NCBI GenBank assembly: GCA_018266555.1
Contig: JAFEAF010000011.1
Span: forward strand, 1 to 64,000
DNA from: Bacteroidota bacterium
Lineage (GTDB): Bacteria; Bacteroidota; Bacteroidia; Chitinophagales; Chitinophagaceae
DNA: 64,000 nt
Direction: 5' to 3'
In this document: positions 7,445 through 17,500 of the stretch, piece after piece
How the letters are laid out: the number at the start of each line of letters is the position of its first letter
Numbering within the stretch: the stretch's first letter is position 1
Notes under the pieces: generated by a model
Databases searched by the model: none
Seen by the model: the letters and a program-made list of their open reading frames with translations, nothing else
What the model was told of the DNA's origin: nothing
Made by a program: the position numbers and the translations under genes

Positions 7445-7844
7445 TGGTGGAGGTGACCGGATTCGAACCGGTGTCCAAACATATTCTTCAAAAGCTTTCT
7501 ACATGCTTATTTTGTTTTGAGGTTTCGGGAATTAACTGGGAACAAACAACCGATTATTTCCTTAGCTGCATTCCCGATAATCCCGATAGCTATCGGGACG
7601 GGACTTAAGCAACCGTCACAGCCTTCGGCTGCAGCAGCCTGTATTGTTTTTTGATTGGGCGGGGCAACTGGTTACAAGCCTACCTGCCACCCGGCCATAA
7701 TGACTACTCAATCACTGATTAAGCAGCCATGGCAAATTGTGTATTGCCATTTATAGTTTGCGTATTCAGATTTACCTGCTAATTACGCAACGCAGGACAT
7801 GCTTACACTTTCAAAGATCTATGCTGTCAATACCATACACCCCC
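7445..7844 (-). ncRNA. ssrA: Transfer-messenger RNA (tmRNA)
   Basis: Minus strand. The 5' acceptor strand GGGGGTG (7838-7844) pairs with the 3' strand CACCTCC (7449-7455) and ends in ACCA (7445-7448), so CCA is encoded. The T-arm reads GACACCGGTTCGAATCCGGT. The tag reading frame is at 7719-7748: GGC AAT ACA CAA TTT GCC ATG GCT GCT TAA, encoding GNTQFAMAA, close in form to the 9-residue Bacteroidota tags ending in A-x-AA. It rescues stalled ribosomes with SmpB. Unusual: a perfect 16-bp palindrome lies inside the RNA at 7582-7597. Confidence 0.95.
7582..7597. repeat. Perfect 16-bp palindrome inside tmRNA
   Basis: CCCGATAGCTATCGGG, with a further CCCGATAA just before it (7573-7580). I believe this palindrome recurs in Bacteroidota genomes, from memory rather than a search. 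Here it lies in the pseudoknot-rich 3' half of the RNA. Confidence 0.6.
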
Positions 7845-7988
7845 CATTCTTACTTTGATTTAAGATTTATAGTTCCTAAATCCGATATTTTTTTTATACA
7901 ATCTGCAAATATACGAGAATTATTTTGCAGAAAGTAATGGCGATTATATGATTCTTACCTTAACCTCAACCTTAACATTTTACATGAT

Positions 7989-7996
7989 TATCTTTG
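7989..7996 (+). promoter_or_regulatory. -7 promoter box of the ABC-F gene
   Basis: TATCTTTG matches TAnnTTTG exactly and ends 6 nt before the ATG at 8003, so the transcript would have almost no leader. No clear -33 TTG is seen. Confidence 0.5.
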
Positions 7997-8002
7997 CCGT
8001 CT

Positions 8003-9940
8003 ATGCACTATGTTTCTGCAGAAGGATTGACAAAGAGTTATGGTATTACTCCGCTTTTTGATTCCATTTCATTTCACATCAACGAAGGTGATAAAATCGC
8101 ACTGGTGGCCCGCAATGGTGTGGGCAAAAGTACCCTGCTCAATATCCTTGCAGGAAAAGAAAATCCCGATGAAGGCAAACTCTGGATCCATAAAGATATC
8201 ACTGTCGCTTTATTGGAACAGGATCCGAAGTTTGAAGAAGATAAATCCGTGCTGGAAAATATTTTTCACAGCCAACACCCGATCATGCTGGCGACGCAGC
8301 AATATGAATCTGCATCAGACAGTGGCGAAAGCGAAGCGATGATGAAAGCCATGACGAGAATGGACGAATTGAATGCCTGGAAATTTGAGGCGAAGGTGAA
8401 AGAGATTCTCGGAAGATTAAACATTCATCATCTGCAACACAAAATGAATGAACTCAGCGGCGGCCAGCGGAAAAGAGTGGCGCTAGCAAAAACATTAGTG
8501 GATATTGGTTTTGAACATAAACATACACTGTTAATGATGGACGAACCTACCAACCATCTCGATGTGGAGATGATTGAATGGTTGGAACATTTTCTGAACC
8601 AGGAAAATGTTACGCTGCTTTTAGTTTCACATGATCGTTATTTTTTAGATGCTGTTTGTGATGAAATATGGGAACTGGAGCAAAGTAATATGTATGTATA
8701 TAAAGGTAACTACGAAAATTATTTAGAAAGAAAATCAGCACGATTGGAAAGCGAGCAAGCCAGTATTGACAAAGCCCGGAATGAATATCGAAAAGAATTG
8801 GAATGGATGCGAAAGCAACCGAAAGCAAGAACTACAAAAAGCAAAAGCCGCCAGGATAATTTTTATGAAGTAGAGGCAAGAGCAAAACAAAAGATCGCTG
8901 ATGCGCAAGTGCAATTGCAGGTGAAGATGACAAGACTCGGCGGCAAGATCGCTGAGATGAAAAAAGTGTACAAGAGTTACGGTGATAAAACAATTCTGAA
9001 AGGATTCTCTTATACATTTACCAAAGCTGAACGGATCGGCATCATTGGAAAAAATGGAGTAGGCAAATCCACTTTCTTAAATATTTTACAAGGCATTGAG
9101 CAGGCAGATAGCGGCAAAATAAATATCGGCGACACAGTAGTGTTCGGAAATTTTTCTCAACAAGGTTTGGAGATAAAAGATAACATACGGGTGATCGAAT
9201 ATGTAAAAACTTTTGCAGAAAATTTCCCTTTGGCAAAAGGAGGAAGTTTGAGCACCGCTCAATTTCTGGAATTGTTCCTCTTTCCTCCCGAAAAGCAATT
9301 TACTTACCTCAATTCATTAAGTGGTGGTGAAAAGAAACGATTACAATTGCTGACGATTTTATTCAGGAATCCAAACTTCCTGATACTGGATGAACCTACA
9401 AATGATCTCGACCTGCCTACTTTGGGTGTGCTGGAAAATTTTTTACAGGATTACCAGGGATGTATTCTCATTGTAAGTCATGATCGTTATTTCATGGATA
9501 GGCTCGTGGATCATTTATTTGTTTTCTCCAGCGATGGCAATATAAAAGATTTCCCCGGCAATTATTCGCAATATCGGATATGGCAAAAAGAAATAGTAAA
9601 AAAGGAAGAAGAGATAAGAGATAAGGAACAATGGGCCAGGAACAAGGATGAAAATTCCGGGTACACTGTACAGGTAACCCAGGCAACAACTACAATCGGC
9701 AATTGCCAACAGGCTGTTCGTAACTCCAAGAAAGCAGGCTTCAAAGAAAAAAGAGAATTTGAATTATTACAAAAAGAATTGGCTGAGCTTGGACAGGAGA
9801 AATTGAAATTAGAAGAGCAATTATCAAACTCCAAACTTCCGTTTGAGCAATTGAATGAAGCCAGCAGGCGAATTGCCGAGATCAGTAGCTTGCTGGATGA
9901 AAAAGAAATGCGTTGGCTGGAATTAAGTGAGTTAATGTAA
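8003..9940 (+). CDS. ABC-F family ATPase (Uup-like)
   Basis: 645 residues from the ATG at 8003 (an in-frame TTG at 7994 overlaps the promoter box and is unlikely to be the start). Two ATP-binding domains without membrane segments: Walker A RNGVGKST and KNGVGKST, signatures LSGGQRKR and LSGGEKKR, Walker B MMDEPTNHLD and ILDEPTNDLD. A linker and a C-terminal coiled coil (about 565-640) follow, as in Uup. ABC-F proteins act on the ribosome or, for Uup, in DNA-structure stability; they do not transport. The N-terminal MHYVSAEGLTKSYG is typical of the Bacteroidota branch. The gene converges on sdaA with only 11 bp between. Confidence 0.95.
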   Translation: MHYVSAEGLTKSYGITPLFDSISFHINEGDKIALVARNGVGKSTLLNILAGKENPDEGKLWIHKDITVALLEQDPKFEEDKSVLENIFHSQHPIMLATQQYESASDSGESEAMMKAMTRMDELNAWKFEAKVKEILGRLNIHHLQHKMNELSGGQRKRVALAKTLVDIGFEHKHTLLMMDEPTNHLDVEMIEWLEHFLNQENVTLLLVSHDRYFLDAVCDEIWELEQSNMYVYKGNYENYLERKSARLESEQASIDKARNEYRKELEWMRKQPKARTTKSKSRQDNFYEVEARAKQKIADAQVQLQVKMTRLGGKIAEMKKVYKSYGDKTILKGFSYTFTKAERIGIIGKNGVGKSTFLNILQGIEQADSGKINIGDTVVFGNFSQQGLEIKDNIRVIEYVKTFAENFPLAKGGSLSTAQFLELFLFPPEKQFTYLNSLSGGEKKRLQLLTILFRNPNFLILDEPTNDLDLPTLGVLENFLQDYQGCILIVSHDRYFMDRLVDHLFVFSSDGNIKDFPGNYSQYRIWQKEIVKKEEEIRDKEQWARNKDENSGYTVQVTQATTTIGNCQQAVRNSKKAGFKEKREFELLQKELAELGQEKLKLEEQLSNSKLPFEQLNEASRRIAEISSLLDEKEMRWLELSELM

Positions 9941-9951
9941 TAAAGATTGGT

Positions 9952-11379
9952 TCAGCATTCAGGCAAACTCAAAGGAACATTCACTGCTAATCCTCCTTCG
10001 GCCGTTTCTTTATATTTAGTATCCATATCTCTTGCGGTATCCCACATGGTTTTTATTACCCCGTCTAAAGAAACTTTTGCAAAATCAGGAGTACCCAGTA
10101 AAGCGAGTTGTGATGCAGTAATAGCTTTAATGGCTCCCATAGTATTTCTTTCGATGCAGGGTATTTGCACCAAACCTGAAATAGGATCGCAAGTCATACC
10201 AAGATGATGTTCCATTGCTATTTCTGCTGCCATCATTGCTTGCTTTTGTGTTCCGCCCATACATTCTGTTAATGCAGCAGCGGCCATCGCAGACGATACG
10301 CCGATTTCCGCCTGGCAACCACCCATGGCCGCAGAAATAGTAGCCCCTTTTTTAAAAATACTTCCCATCTCTGATGCCGTCAGTAAAAAATGGATAATAT
10401 TATCATTACTATCTCCATTACAAAATAATATATAATACATCAATACAGAAGGAATCACGCCGGCAGCACCATTTGTAGGTGCTGTGACAACTCGTCCAAA
10501 GGAAGCATTTTCTTCATTCACTGCTAAAGCAAAACAACTGACCCAGTCAAGAATATATTTAAAATCATTTCCACCACTTTTCACAGCCAACATCCAGGAA
10601 TCGTAATCACTATATTTTTTACCGGTTAATAGTCTTTTGTTCAGATCGGCCGCCCGTCGTTTAACACCTAACCCACCAGGTAAAATTCCGGCCGTACAGC
10701 ATCCCCTGTAAATACATTCTTTCATCACACGCCAAATATTCAAAATTCCATCACGGGTTTCTTTTTCTGGCCGCCATGCATTCTCATTCTCCATCACAAG
10801 TTCATGAATAGACAACCCGGTTTTTATACACCAATGCAAAAGGTCATCAGCATTATTAATGGGAAAAGGTAGTTGTACCAACCCAGCAACGTTTTCTTCT
10901 TCGCCTTCTTTTTTTACAAACCCCCCGCCGATGGAATAATAAGTTTCAGCAATAGATACGCCATTGGAAATATCAGCTAAAAAAGTCATCGCATTGGGAT
11001 GATATGGTAAGGATTCGGAAATAAGAAATTCAATATCTTCTCTTGGATCAAAATCCACTTCATGTAATCCACCCAACAAAATCTTTTTCATCGAAGCTAT
11101 ATCAGCAATCTTAGAATGAATCGCATTTACATCAAAGGTAACCGGATCATCATTGCATAATCCCAACTGAACTGCTATATCGGTACCATGCCCTTTCCCG
11201 GTTTTTGCCAATGATCCATACAAAAGAACTTTCACTGCATGTACATAATTTAATTTATCATTTTTTGAAAGCGTTTGAATAAATCGTTGCGCCGCCCGCC
11301 ATGGTCCTAAAGTATGAGAACTGGACGGCCCCACTCCAATTTTAAATATATCAAATACAGAAATTGCTTCGTGTGACAA
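9952..11379 (-). CDS. sdaA: L-serine ammonia-lyase (iron-sulfur type, single chain)
   Basis: 475 residues. The N-terminal beta-type domain begins [20 protein letters not shown] and the alpha-type catalytic domain follows (from about 190). Conserved cysteines for the [4Fe-4S] cluster are seen in the segments CQAEIGVSS and [12 protein letters not shown]. It deaminates L-serine to pyruvate and ammonia in the cytoplasm. The start codon is TTG (11377-11379): no in-frame ATG lies near, the family N-terminus fits, and a consensus -7 box (TAATTTTG) ends 14 nt upstream. Single-gene unit. Confidence 0.95.
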   Translation of the reverse strand: MSHEAISVFDIFKIGVGPSSSHTLGPWRAAQRFIQTLSKNDKLNYVHAVKVLLYGSLAKTGKGHGTDIAVQLGLCNDDPVTFDVNAIHSKIADIASMKKILLGGLHEVDFDPREDIEFLISESLPYHPNAMTFLADISNGVSIAETYYSIGGGFVKKEGEEENVAGLVQLPFPINNADDLLHWCIKTGLSIHELVMENENAWRPEKETRDGILNIWRVMKECIYRGCCTAGILPGGLGVKRRAADLNKRLLTGKKYSDYDSWMLAVKSGGNDFKYILDWVSCFALAVNEENASFGRVVTAPTNGAAGVIPSVLMYYILFCNGDSNDNIIHFLLTASEMGSIFKKGATISAAMGGCQAEIGVSSAMAAAALTECMGGTQKQAMMAAEIAMEHHLGMTCDPISGLVQIPCIERNTMGAIKAITASQLALLGTPDFAKVSLDGVIKTMWDTARDMDTKYKETAEGGLAVNVPLSLPEC

Positions 11380-11393
11380 GACTTCAGTTTTGG

Positions 11394-11401
11394 CAAAATT
11401 A
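11394..11401 (-). promoter_or_regulatory. -7 promoter box of sdaA
   Basis: TAATTTTG on the minus strand matches TAnnTTTG exactly and lies 14 nt before the TTG start codon. The -33 element is weak (TTA). Confidence 0.45.
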
Positions 11402-11446
11402 CAGCAAAGGCATTGCGTTTAATAAAATATATCTTAAAAGTATTCC

Positions 11447-11944
11447 TTAAGATACCGATATTAAATCTACTTCGAAAACGAGATAGGAATTGGCAGGTAT
11501 TACAATATTTCCATTTGCGTCTGTTACATTTTGATTACCGTATGCTATTGAGGGTGGAATATACATTACTATCCTGCCACCTGTTTTTAATAATGGCATC
11601 CCTATTCTCCATCCCATGATCGTTTGTGTAAGATTGACCGGGACTGGAGTTGTTGACTGGTCAAGTATAGTTCCATCGAAAAAATACGTTTTGTATGTAA
11701 CGGTGACATTAGAACATGGGCCCGGCGTAGGGCCGGTGCCTGGGTTTTCAATCCTGTAAAACATTCCACTGCAATGCTGAGTGGCTGTAAGGCTATTCGT
11801 GGATAAATAATTTTGCACAGTTTGTATTTCGGCAGATGAAGCAGTAAAAGCACATGCATTAAAAACACACTCATTACCACTCTTTTTCAAACAGGAATTT
11901 AAAGTAAAGCTGACAATTATAACTGCAATGATGATTTTTCTCAT
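11447..11944 (-). CDS. FKBP-type peptidyl-prolyl isomerase lipoprotein
   Basis: 165 residues with a lipoprotein signal (lipobox LNSC, Cys18). The FKBP domain covers about 70-163, with VTVTYKTYFFDGTILDQS, QTIMGWRIGMPLLKTGGR and PPSIAYGNQ. It should speed proline isomerisation of envelope proteins. A Cys-rich segment (NECVFNACAF) precedes the domain. In Chitinophagaceae such small FKBP lipoproteins are common. It precedes a small membrane protein gene's terminus by 66 bp, so the two may share a transcript. Confidence 0.9.
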   Translation of the reverse strand: MRKIIIAVIIVSFTLNSCLKKSGNECVFNACAFTASSAEIQTVQNYLSTNSLTATQHCSGMFYRIENPGTGPTPGPCSNVTVTYKTYFFDGTILDQSTTPVPVNLTQTIMGWRIGMPLLKTGGRIVMYIPPSIAYGNQNVTDANGNIVIPANSYLVFEVDLISVS

Positions 11945-12009
11945 GATATTGGTTTAAATATTTTACTAGGTTATAGAGACATATTTCCGTGTAAAAAAGC
12001 TGCCCAATC

Positions 12010-12324
12010 TTATTCTTTATTTTTTTTTGCTGCTAATTCCTGGTATCGCTGCTCATTACTATCCCACCTGAATCTTGCAGAAAAGATCACGATAAATGCT
12101 ACAATCATTAAAGCAGCGCCGACCAATACATAAATTAATGAAGGCTGAGCATACATAATTAAATCGGCCCGTTTATCCCATCCTGAAAAAAAATTAACAA
12201 AGATGGCAATGACGAGGAGTACACCCAAAGGAAGACCAATAGAAAGTTTGCGCAGGTATTGTTTGCGGTTTTTACGGTTTTGTTCCCAATATTCCATAAA
12301 TTTTTTTTCGTCCTCTGTAAGCAT
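12010..12324 (-). CDS. Small two-helix membrane protein, unknown function
   Basis: 104 residues. A charged N-terminus (LTEDEKKFMEYWEQNRKNRK) is followed by two membrane segments, about 30-48 (LPLGVLLVIAIFVNFF) and 62-84 (SLIYVLVGAALMIVAFIVIF), then a charged tail with QRYQEL. I do not recognise a named family; similar short proteins are frequent in Chitinophagaceae. Divergent from the HU/SPOR gene, 89 bp away. Confidence 0.7.
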   Translation of the reverse strand: MLTEDEKKFMEYWEQNRKNRKQYLRKLSIGLPLGVLLVIAIFVNFFSGWDKRADLIMYAQPSLIYVLVGAALMIVAFIVIFSARFRWDSNEQRYQELAAKKNKE

Positions 12325-12413
12325 ATTTCATGCAAAATTACAGTTTGTTTTGATTACCCCTTGCGGCAGAGGTTCAAAGTTTTTATATTGTAGCGTAACA
12401 AAATCCTAATGCT

Positions 12414-13340
12414 GTGAAATTGGCACTTCTTCTTGCTGAATATCTTTATACCAAAAAACGACTGGATCTTCCCGGTATCGGTTCCCTGCAGATAGAAAAT
12501 GATGAAATACCGGAAACAAGTGACCGCAAACAACCTCAAGCATTTTCGATAAAATTTCAAAGCGACCCTACAATTAAAGAACCCCCAGAGCTACTTGATT
12601 TTATTGCTTCCAAGACAGGTAAAATGAAAGCCCTCGCAGCTGCAGACCTCAATTCGTATATTGAACTGGCACAGCAATTTCTTAACACCGGAAACCCTTT
12701 TTTACTGGAAGGAGTCGGAACCATTACAAAATTAAGAAAAGGCGAATATGAATTTTTAAATGAAAATATAAACCGTGAAAGATTTAAAGACATAAAAACA
12801 AAAGACATCATTCATAAATCCTCCAACGATTCAATAAGCAATTTTTCAAAAACAGCAACCTCGCAGAAGATGAAGGCGGGAAAATTATTACCCTTGCTAC
12901 TTATCTTAGCCGGAATCGGAATCGCAATTTTTGTTGGATACCGGATATACGAAAACCGGGTTACCAAAAATACTGAAAATAATTTCTCTGTACAGGAATC
13001 ACCAAAAGACGAAACAGTTCCTGTAAAACCTGATAGTTCGCTGCTATTTCAAAAATCAGATTCATCTAAAAATACGGATACCTTAGCTATTCAAAAACCA
13101 TTGACAAAAAATGGTACATATCAATTTGTAGTGGAAGAAGCCAAAAGAGATCGAGCATTATTGCGCTATGCCAGTTTAAAGAGCTGGGGACTTGGCATAC
13201 AAATGGAAACCACCGATTCCACCAATTTCAAATTATTTTTTTCCATTCCATCTTCAGTTTCAGACACAGCAAAGACGATGGATTCTTTAAGACAACTTTA
13301 CACACCCTATTGGAGCAAATCGTATGTAATAAGTAACTGA
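12414..13340 (+). CDS. HU-CCDC81/SPOR-type membrane protein
   Basis: 308 residues. The N-terminal half resembles the CCDC81-like prokaryotic HU domains found in Bacteroidota (about 1-55, starting LLAEYLYTKKRLDLPGIGSL, and about 60-130 with a GVGTI turn). One membrane helix (about 160-180, LLPLLLILAGIGIAIFVGY) separates it from a periplasmic C-terminus resembling a SPOR-type fold (TYQFVVEEAKRDRALLRYAS to the end). Such proteins likely link chromosome or cytoplasmic structures to peptidoglycan at the division site. The start is GTG at 12414: an in-frame stop lies 18 bp upstream and no ATG is available. Confidence 0.75.
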   Translation: MKLALLLAEYLYTKKRLDLPGIGSLQIENDEIPETSDRKQPQAFSIKFQSDPTIKEPPELLDFIASKTGKMKALAAADLNSYIELAQQFLNTGNPFLLEGVGTITKLRKGEYEFLNENINRERFKDIKTKDIIHKSSNDSISNFSKTATSQKMKAGKLLPLLLILAGIGIAIFVGYRIYENRVTKNTENNFSVQESPKDETVPVKPDSSLLFQKSDSSKNTDTLAIQKPLTKNGTYQFVVEEAKRDRALLRYASLKSWGLGIQMETTDSTNFKLFFSIPSSVSDTAKTMDSLRQLYTPYWSKSYVISN

Positions 13341-13369
13341 AAACAACGCTGACAGTGATCCGGCATGAA

Positions 13370-15391
13370 TCAGAATCCGATTCCTGCACCCACTATAAAA
13401 TTAAATGGCGCCTGCACCTGGTAAATGGCTTGCCCATATACATTTAATTGCCCGGAAGAATATATCTTTTGATTTATAATATTCAATAACCGAAGAGTAA
13501 GAAAAAATTTATGGACATAATATTTCGCCAGGAAATTAATTGTGGTAGCCGCCGGCAACTGATAATTGTTGGCAAAATCAATATAACTTTTCGATTGATA
13601 GCGGCCATCCAATACAAAATTCCAATGTGGGATGGAATACCGGATTTCCGAATAAGAGATCACTTCTGGTGTCAATACAGGAGTTGAGTGTTTGTTTTCT
13701 TCGGCTATATAATGAGGTTCCAAGGAAAAACTCTGATACACAGTCCAGCTACTTGAAAATTGATAGGACATTTCCAGTTCTGCACCGGCACGAATCGCCT
13801 TGGCTACATTACTATGCAAGGGCAATCCTGTCGGGCCTATTTGCCCATTCAGATCAATGGCATTTAGAATTTTCATTCGATACAGGTTTAAAGAGCCTTG
13901 CAAATTGTGGTTTTCATATCTCACTCCTGCTTCAATGCTGAAATTATTTTCAGGTTGCAAATCAACATAAACAGCCTGCCCGTTATTGTCTTTTTGCAAA
14001 TTATCGTTTCCTAAAAAAATGTCATTACGTCCCGGTTCCCGTTTTATGTGGCCGGTATTCACATATAAATAAACATGATTGTTCAACCGGCAGCCAACTC
14101 CTGCAAGCGGGTTGAAGAAATTCCATTGAAAATTTTTTAAGCACACATTTCCATGATATGAAAATGTAGCATAGCGGTATTGCATGTCTGTAAAAAAATA
14201 AAACCCATTCCTGTGAAAAATAAATTTTACAAAAGGGCTGAGCTCATTTTTATCCCCGTAGTTATGATACATCAATGCAGCATTAAGATCTTGCACGGCA
14301 TTATGTACTTTCCGGCATAATGAACCATATATTCCGGAAGTAAGACTAAAATTCTTCCCGGTAAACTGATAATCCAACAAAAGCCCTCCCCAAGAAGAAT
14401 AAGTGCGGTAATGTAACAGTGGGCCTTGCCCCGGTAAATACAAAAAATTATTCAGGTCAAATCCATAATCTCCTTTAGTGTAATTATAAAAAAGGCCTGC
14501 GTGAAAATTCTGATTCTTCCTGGCCTGGATGGTAAGATGAAATTGTTGCAACCATTGAGAAAAATTTCCTTTTTCTCTCTCCGTATTTCCATTGCTTTTA
14601 AAATCTGTTTTAGCTGCGCTATCATTTACACCCAGCCATCCCAGCCCATTCCTGTTTTTACCGATGAGTGTCAGCGTTTGTATGAAAGTTTTTCCCGACT
14701 GATGCTGCCACTGAAATATACCGCTGGCTGAATTATTTCCCGAATGATATTTATATCCATCAGTAGTAAGTAGGTTCAGTTTATAAAAAATCAAATTTTT
14801 TTCATTGCCGCTTTGTTGCTCTGCATATAATCTACCTGAAGAAAAAGAGCCTGCTTCAATTCCTATTTCAGTATGCCGGTCTCTTAATTGCTTTGTTTCA
14901 AAATCAAGGCTGCCTGCAAACGCAGGAGCGCCATTCTTGCTCATACCAATCCCTCTTTGTAATTGTACCGAAGTAGCATTAGAAAGTAATGAAGGAAAAT
15001 TTGAAAAATAGGTCCCTGCATCTTCCGGTTCATTCAATGGCATTCCATTTATAGTAATGTTTATCCGGCTTTGATCCAAACCACGAAATCGGAAATAAGA
15101 ATACCCAAAGTTTGTTCCGTTATCGGATTGAAATGTAATACCTGGGAATCGTTGTAACATAATGGAGGGTTCAGCACCATAATCCATTAATCGGATAAGA
15201 GAAGAATCCACACGGGAATAACTGATCGGCATTTGTCTGCTTGCTTTATACGGTGATGCCGGGATGACAACGCCCTGCAATTCCTGTGCTGTTGTATCGT
15301 TTTGGATATTTGTCTGTCCATAAGAATCACAACCATAAGTAAGAAGAAGAAAAAAAAGAAAAGGCTTCATACTTAAAATTGTCAATTTCAT
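13370..15391 (-). CDS. TonB-dependent outer-membrane receptor
   Basis: 673 residues with a signal peptide (about 1-25, ending SYGQ). Plug domain (about 40-165) with FRFRGLDQSRINITINGMPL, then a 22-strand-type barrel ending in a phenylalanine (GAGIGF). No carboxypeptidase-like N-terminal domain and no SusD partner, so this is a siderophore/vitamin-type rather than a SusC-type receptor. Substrate unknown. It follows another receptor gene by 43 bp on the same strand and is presumably co-transcribed. No riboswitch was seen upstream of the pair. Confidence 0.92.
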   Translation of the reverse strand: MKLTILSMKPFLFFLLLTYGCDSYGQTNIQNDTTAQELQGVVIPASPYKASRQMPISYSRVDSSLIRLMDYGAEPSIMLQRFPGITFQSDNGTNFGYSYFRFRGLDQSRINITINGMPLNEPEDAGTYFSNFPSLLSNATSVQLQRGIGMSKNGAPAFAGSLDFETKQLRDRHTEIGIEAGSFSSGRLYAEQQSGNEKNLIFYKLNLLTTDGYKYHSGNNSASGIFQWQHQSGKTFIQTLTLIGKNRNGLGWLGVNDSAAKTDFKSNGNTEREKGNFSQWLQQFHLTIQARKNQNFHAGLFYNYTKGDYGFDLNNFLYLPGQGPLLHYRTYSSWGGLLLDYQFTGKNFSLTSGIYGSLCRKVHNAVQDLNAALMYHNYGDKNELSPFVKFIFHRNGFYFFTDMQYRYATFSYHGNVCLKNFQWNFFNPLAGVGCRLNNHVYLYVNTGHIKREPGRNDIFLGNDNLQKDNNGQAVYVDLQPENNFSIEAGVRYENHNLQGSLNLYRMKILNAIDLNGQIGPTGLPLHSNVAKAIRAGAELEMSYQFSSSWTVYQSFSLEPHYIAEENKHSTPVLTPEVISYSEIRYSIPHWNFVLDGRYQSKSYIDFANNYQLPAATTINFLAKYYVHKFFLTLRLLNIINQKIYSSGQLNVYGQAIYQVQAPFNFIVGAGIGF

Positions 15392-15434
15392 CTGAGTTAG
15401 TTTTTCTTTACTCCAATTTTCAGATTTATACGTT

Positions 15435-17381
15435 TCACAGGATGAATTTTAATCCACCCATCCACCATCTTCCCGGTAGCTGTGAACCGAGTAAATCGCT
15501 ATTTTCTGCATCAAAAACATTATCCAGTTCTGAGAAAATACTTAATCGCTGTTTCAATAACCACACTGCAACCTTTGCATTCATGGTAAAACAGTCTGCA
15601 TGTATCGTTGTATTGATCGCAGATGCTTCCTGTGGAGTACGATGTTTATACACCCCATTCAGCGTAATCGAAAACAATTGATTTGAATATTCCAAATTAA
15701 AATTCGTTAAGAATTTTGCATGTGATGAAATATAAAATGAAGGATTGCCGGCGCTGATCTCATCATCCAGCCATATAAGACCTACTGTTCCCCAAAATTG
15801 CTGCTGTTTTTTGAAACGCTTTGAATATTGAATATCTGTCTCTAACCCTGAAGTATTTACTTTAGCGATATTGCTTGCCAGTGCATAAGTGCCCGTCGGC
15901 GATAAATTATCTTTTCTCGGCATATTGGCATAAGGCGTCGTTACCCAATCAATCACATTGTTTTGTTCTCTTCTGAAAACTGTAAAAGATATTTTAAGCT
16001 GCCCGAGTTTTTCCCGTGTAGAAAGAGATTCAGAAAGAGGCCAGTAATCTATTCCTGCTTCATAACTGAATGACCGCTCTGCTTTCAGGCCCGGGTTACC
16101 AATGCTTCCGCCTGATACAAATACTTTGTTATAATTATTATATCGTTCTGTAAAATCCGCTTCCCTGATTGTTTTACCGGCGCTGGCTCTCAATTGAATT
16201 TTATTCAAGTGATAAGAAAGATTAAGTTGTGGGATTAATTCCGTTCCACTGTTTTGAGTATAATCCACCCTGACGGAAGGACTGTATGAAAAACGATTCA
16301 ATATTTGATTCCATATTATAAATGCTGCCATCTGATTCAGGTTGTGATTGCCCCGGTCATTTGACCGAATCCATTTTTGCTGATACTGAACTCCGCTTAC
16401 CAGGTTAGCATTTGTGGATACATGGTAGTTATCGGTGACTACCGTTTGAAATAAATAAGAATGATTTTCATTGGCAACAGAAGAAGGGTTAAATGCAAAA
16501 TGATCTTTAACTGCTTTATAACCTGCATTGATTGCAACAATATGTTTATTACCTTGATATTGCAATTGTAATTGGTTCCATGAAGTGGTGACTTTTTCTG
16601 ATGCAGTGTCCGAAACAAATGTGGTGTAAAAGTTTTGTGCTCCAAAATCACGGGAATCAAAAGCAGAACGCAATGCAATATTGCAATGATCATTGATCCA
16701 TTGTTTCAATGAAAGTGAGGCGGTGTTGTTATGGAAAAAACCCCTCGCCCCTCTTTGTAATTGTCCATTGCTGTTATTCGTTAAAAATCCTCCCCCGATG
16801 CTAGTATAATTATTCTGATAAAACCCTCCGAAGTTCCCGTTTATCAATTTGTATTCACCAATCGTTCCTTCAGCATTCACCTGAAGCTTTTTATCCGGTT
16901 CTTGTGTTTTTTTAGCTGAAAATGCTTTGGTAACAATATTGATCACTCCTCCTACAGCTTCCGATCCATAAATAGCAGATGAAGCTCCTTTTAATATTTC
17001 AATGCGGTCAATTTCTGCAGGGGCAATAGGAATATAACTCGAAAAGTGTCCTGTGTTGGGATCGTTTAACCTGATACCATCAAAAATAACCAATACTTGT
17101 TCAAACGTACCACCACGAAGTACGATGTCGCTTTGTGATCCCTGTGGCCCTCTTGTTTGCACTTCAATACCGGGAACATATCGTAGCAATTCATCCACGG
17201 AATGAACCGGCAGTTTGTTGAATTGTTCACCGGGAATACTGATAATATTTCTTCCTGTCTGAGAAATCTTTTGAGCACTTAAAGAAGTACTCAGTGTGAC
17301 AGGATCCAATTCAATTTCTTTTTCCTGTGCAAAAGTGTAAATGATTGAAATAAGTAAGAAGAAAAGCAAAATTGCTTTCAT
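15435..17381 (-). CDS. TonB-dependent outer-membrane receptor (BtuB-like)
   Basis: 648 residues with a signal peptide (about 1-18). Plug: SVDELLRYVPGIEVQTRGPQ, SDIVLRGGTFEQVLVIFDGIR, RIEILKGASSAIYGSEAVGG. These are typical BtuB/colicin-I-receptor plug motifs. The barrel follows to a C-terminal LKFIL. First of two tandem receptor genes. The upstream 119 bp contains no cobalamin riboswitch, so vitamin B12 should not be assumed as the ligand. Confidence 0.93.
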   Translation of the reverse strand: MKAILLFFLLISIIYTFAQEKEIELDPVTLSTSLSAQKISQTGRNIISIPGEQFNKLPVHSVDELLRYVPGIEVQTRGPQGSQSDIVLRGGTFEQVLVIFDGIRLNDPNTGHFSSYIPIAPAEIDRIEILKGASSAIYGSEAVGGVINIVTKAFSAKKTQEPDKKLQVNAEGTIGEYKLINGNFGGFYQNNYTSIGGGFLTNNSNGQLQRGARGFFHNNTASLSLKQWINDHCNIALRSAFDSRDFGAQNFYTTFVSDTASEKVTTSWNQLQLQYQGNKHIVAINAGYKAVKDHFAFNPSSVANENHSYLFQTVVTDNYHVSTNANLVSGVQYQQKWIRSNDRGNHNLNQMAAFIIWNQILNRFSYSPSVRVDYTQNSGTELIPQLNLSYHLNKIQLRASAGKTIREADFTERYNNYNKVFVSGGSIGNPGLKAERSFSYEAGIDYWPLSESLSTREKLGQLKISFTVFRREQNNVIDWVTTPYANMPRKDNLSPTGTYALASNIAKVNTSGLETDIQYSKRFKKQQQFWGTVGLIWLDDEISAGNPSFYISSHAKFLTNFNLEYSNQLFSITLNGVYKHRTPQEASAINTTIHADCFTMNAKVAVWLLKQRLSIFSELDNVFDAENSDLLGSQLPGRWWMGGLKFIL

Positions 17382-17500
17382 GCAAATTCTAAATTTGTTG
17401 CAAAGAAAACCGAATAAGCAATATGATGAACAAAATCTGAACCCTTCCTGTCTTTTTTATAAAATTTTACCAACCGATTACATTCACCTTACTATTAAAT

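Noticed and set aside
7737-7937. Plus-strand ORF overlapping the 5' part of tmRNA
   Set aside because: It is the antisense shadow of ssrA, whose structure and tag frame are clear.
17382-17500. Possible cobalamin riboswitch upstream of the BtuB-like receptor
   Set aside because: No B12-box-like or other riboswitch core was seen in the 119-bp leader.
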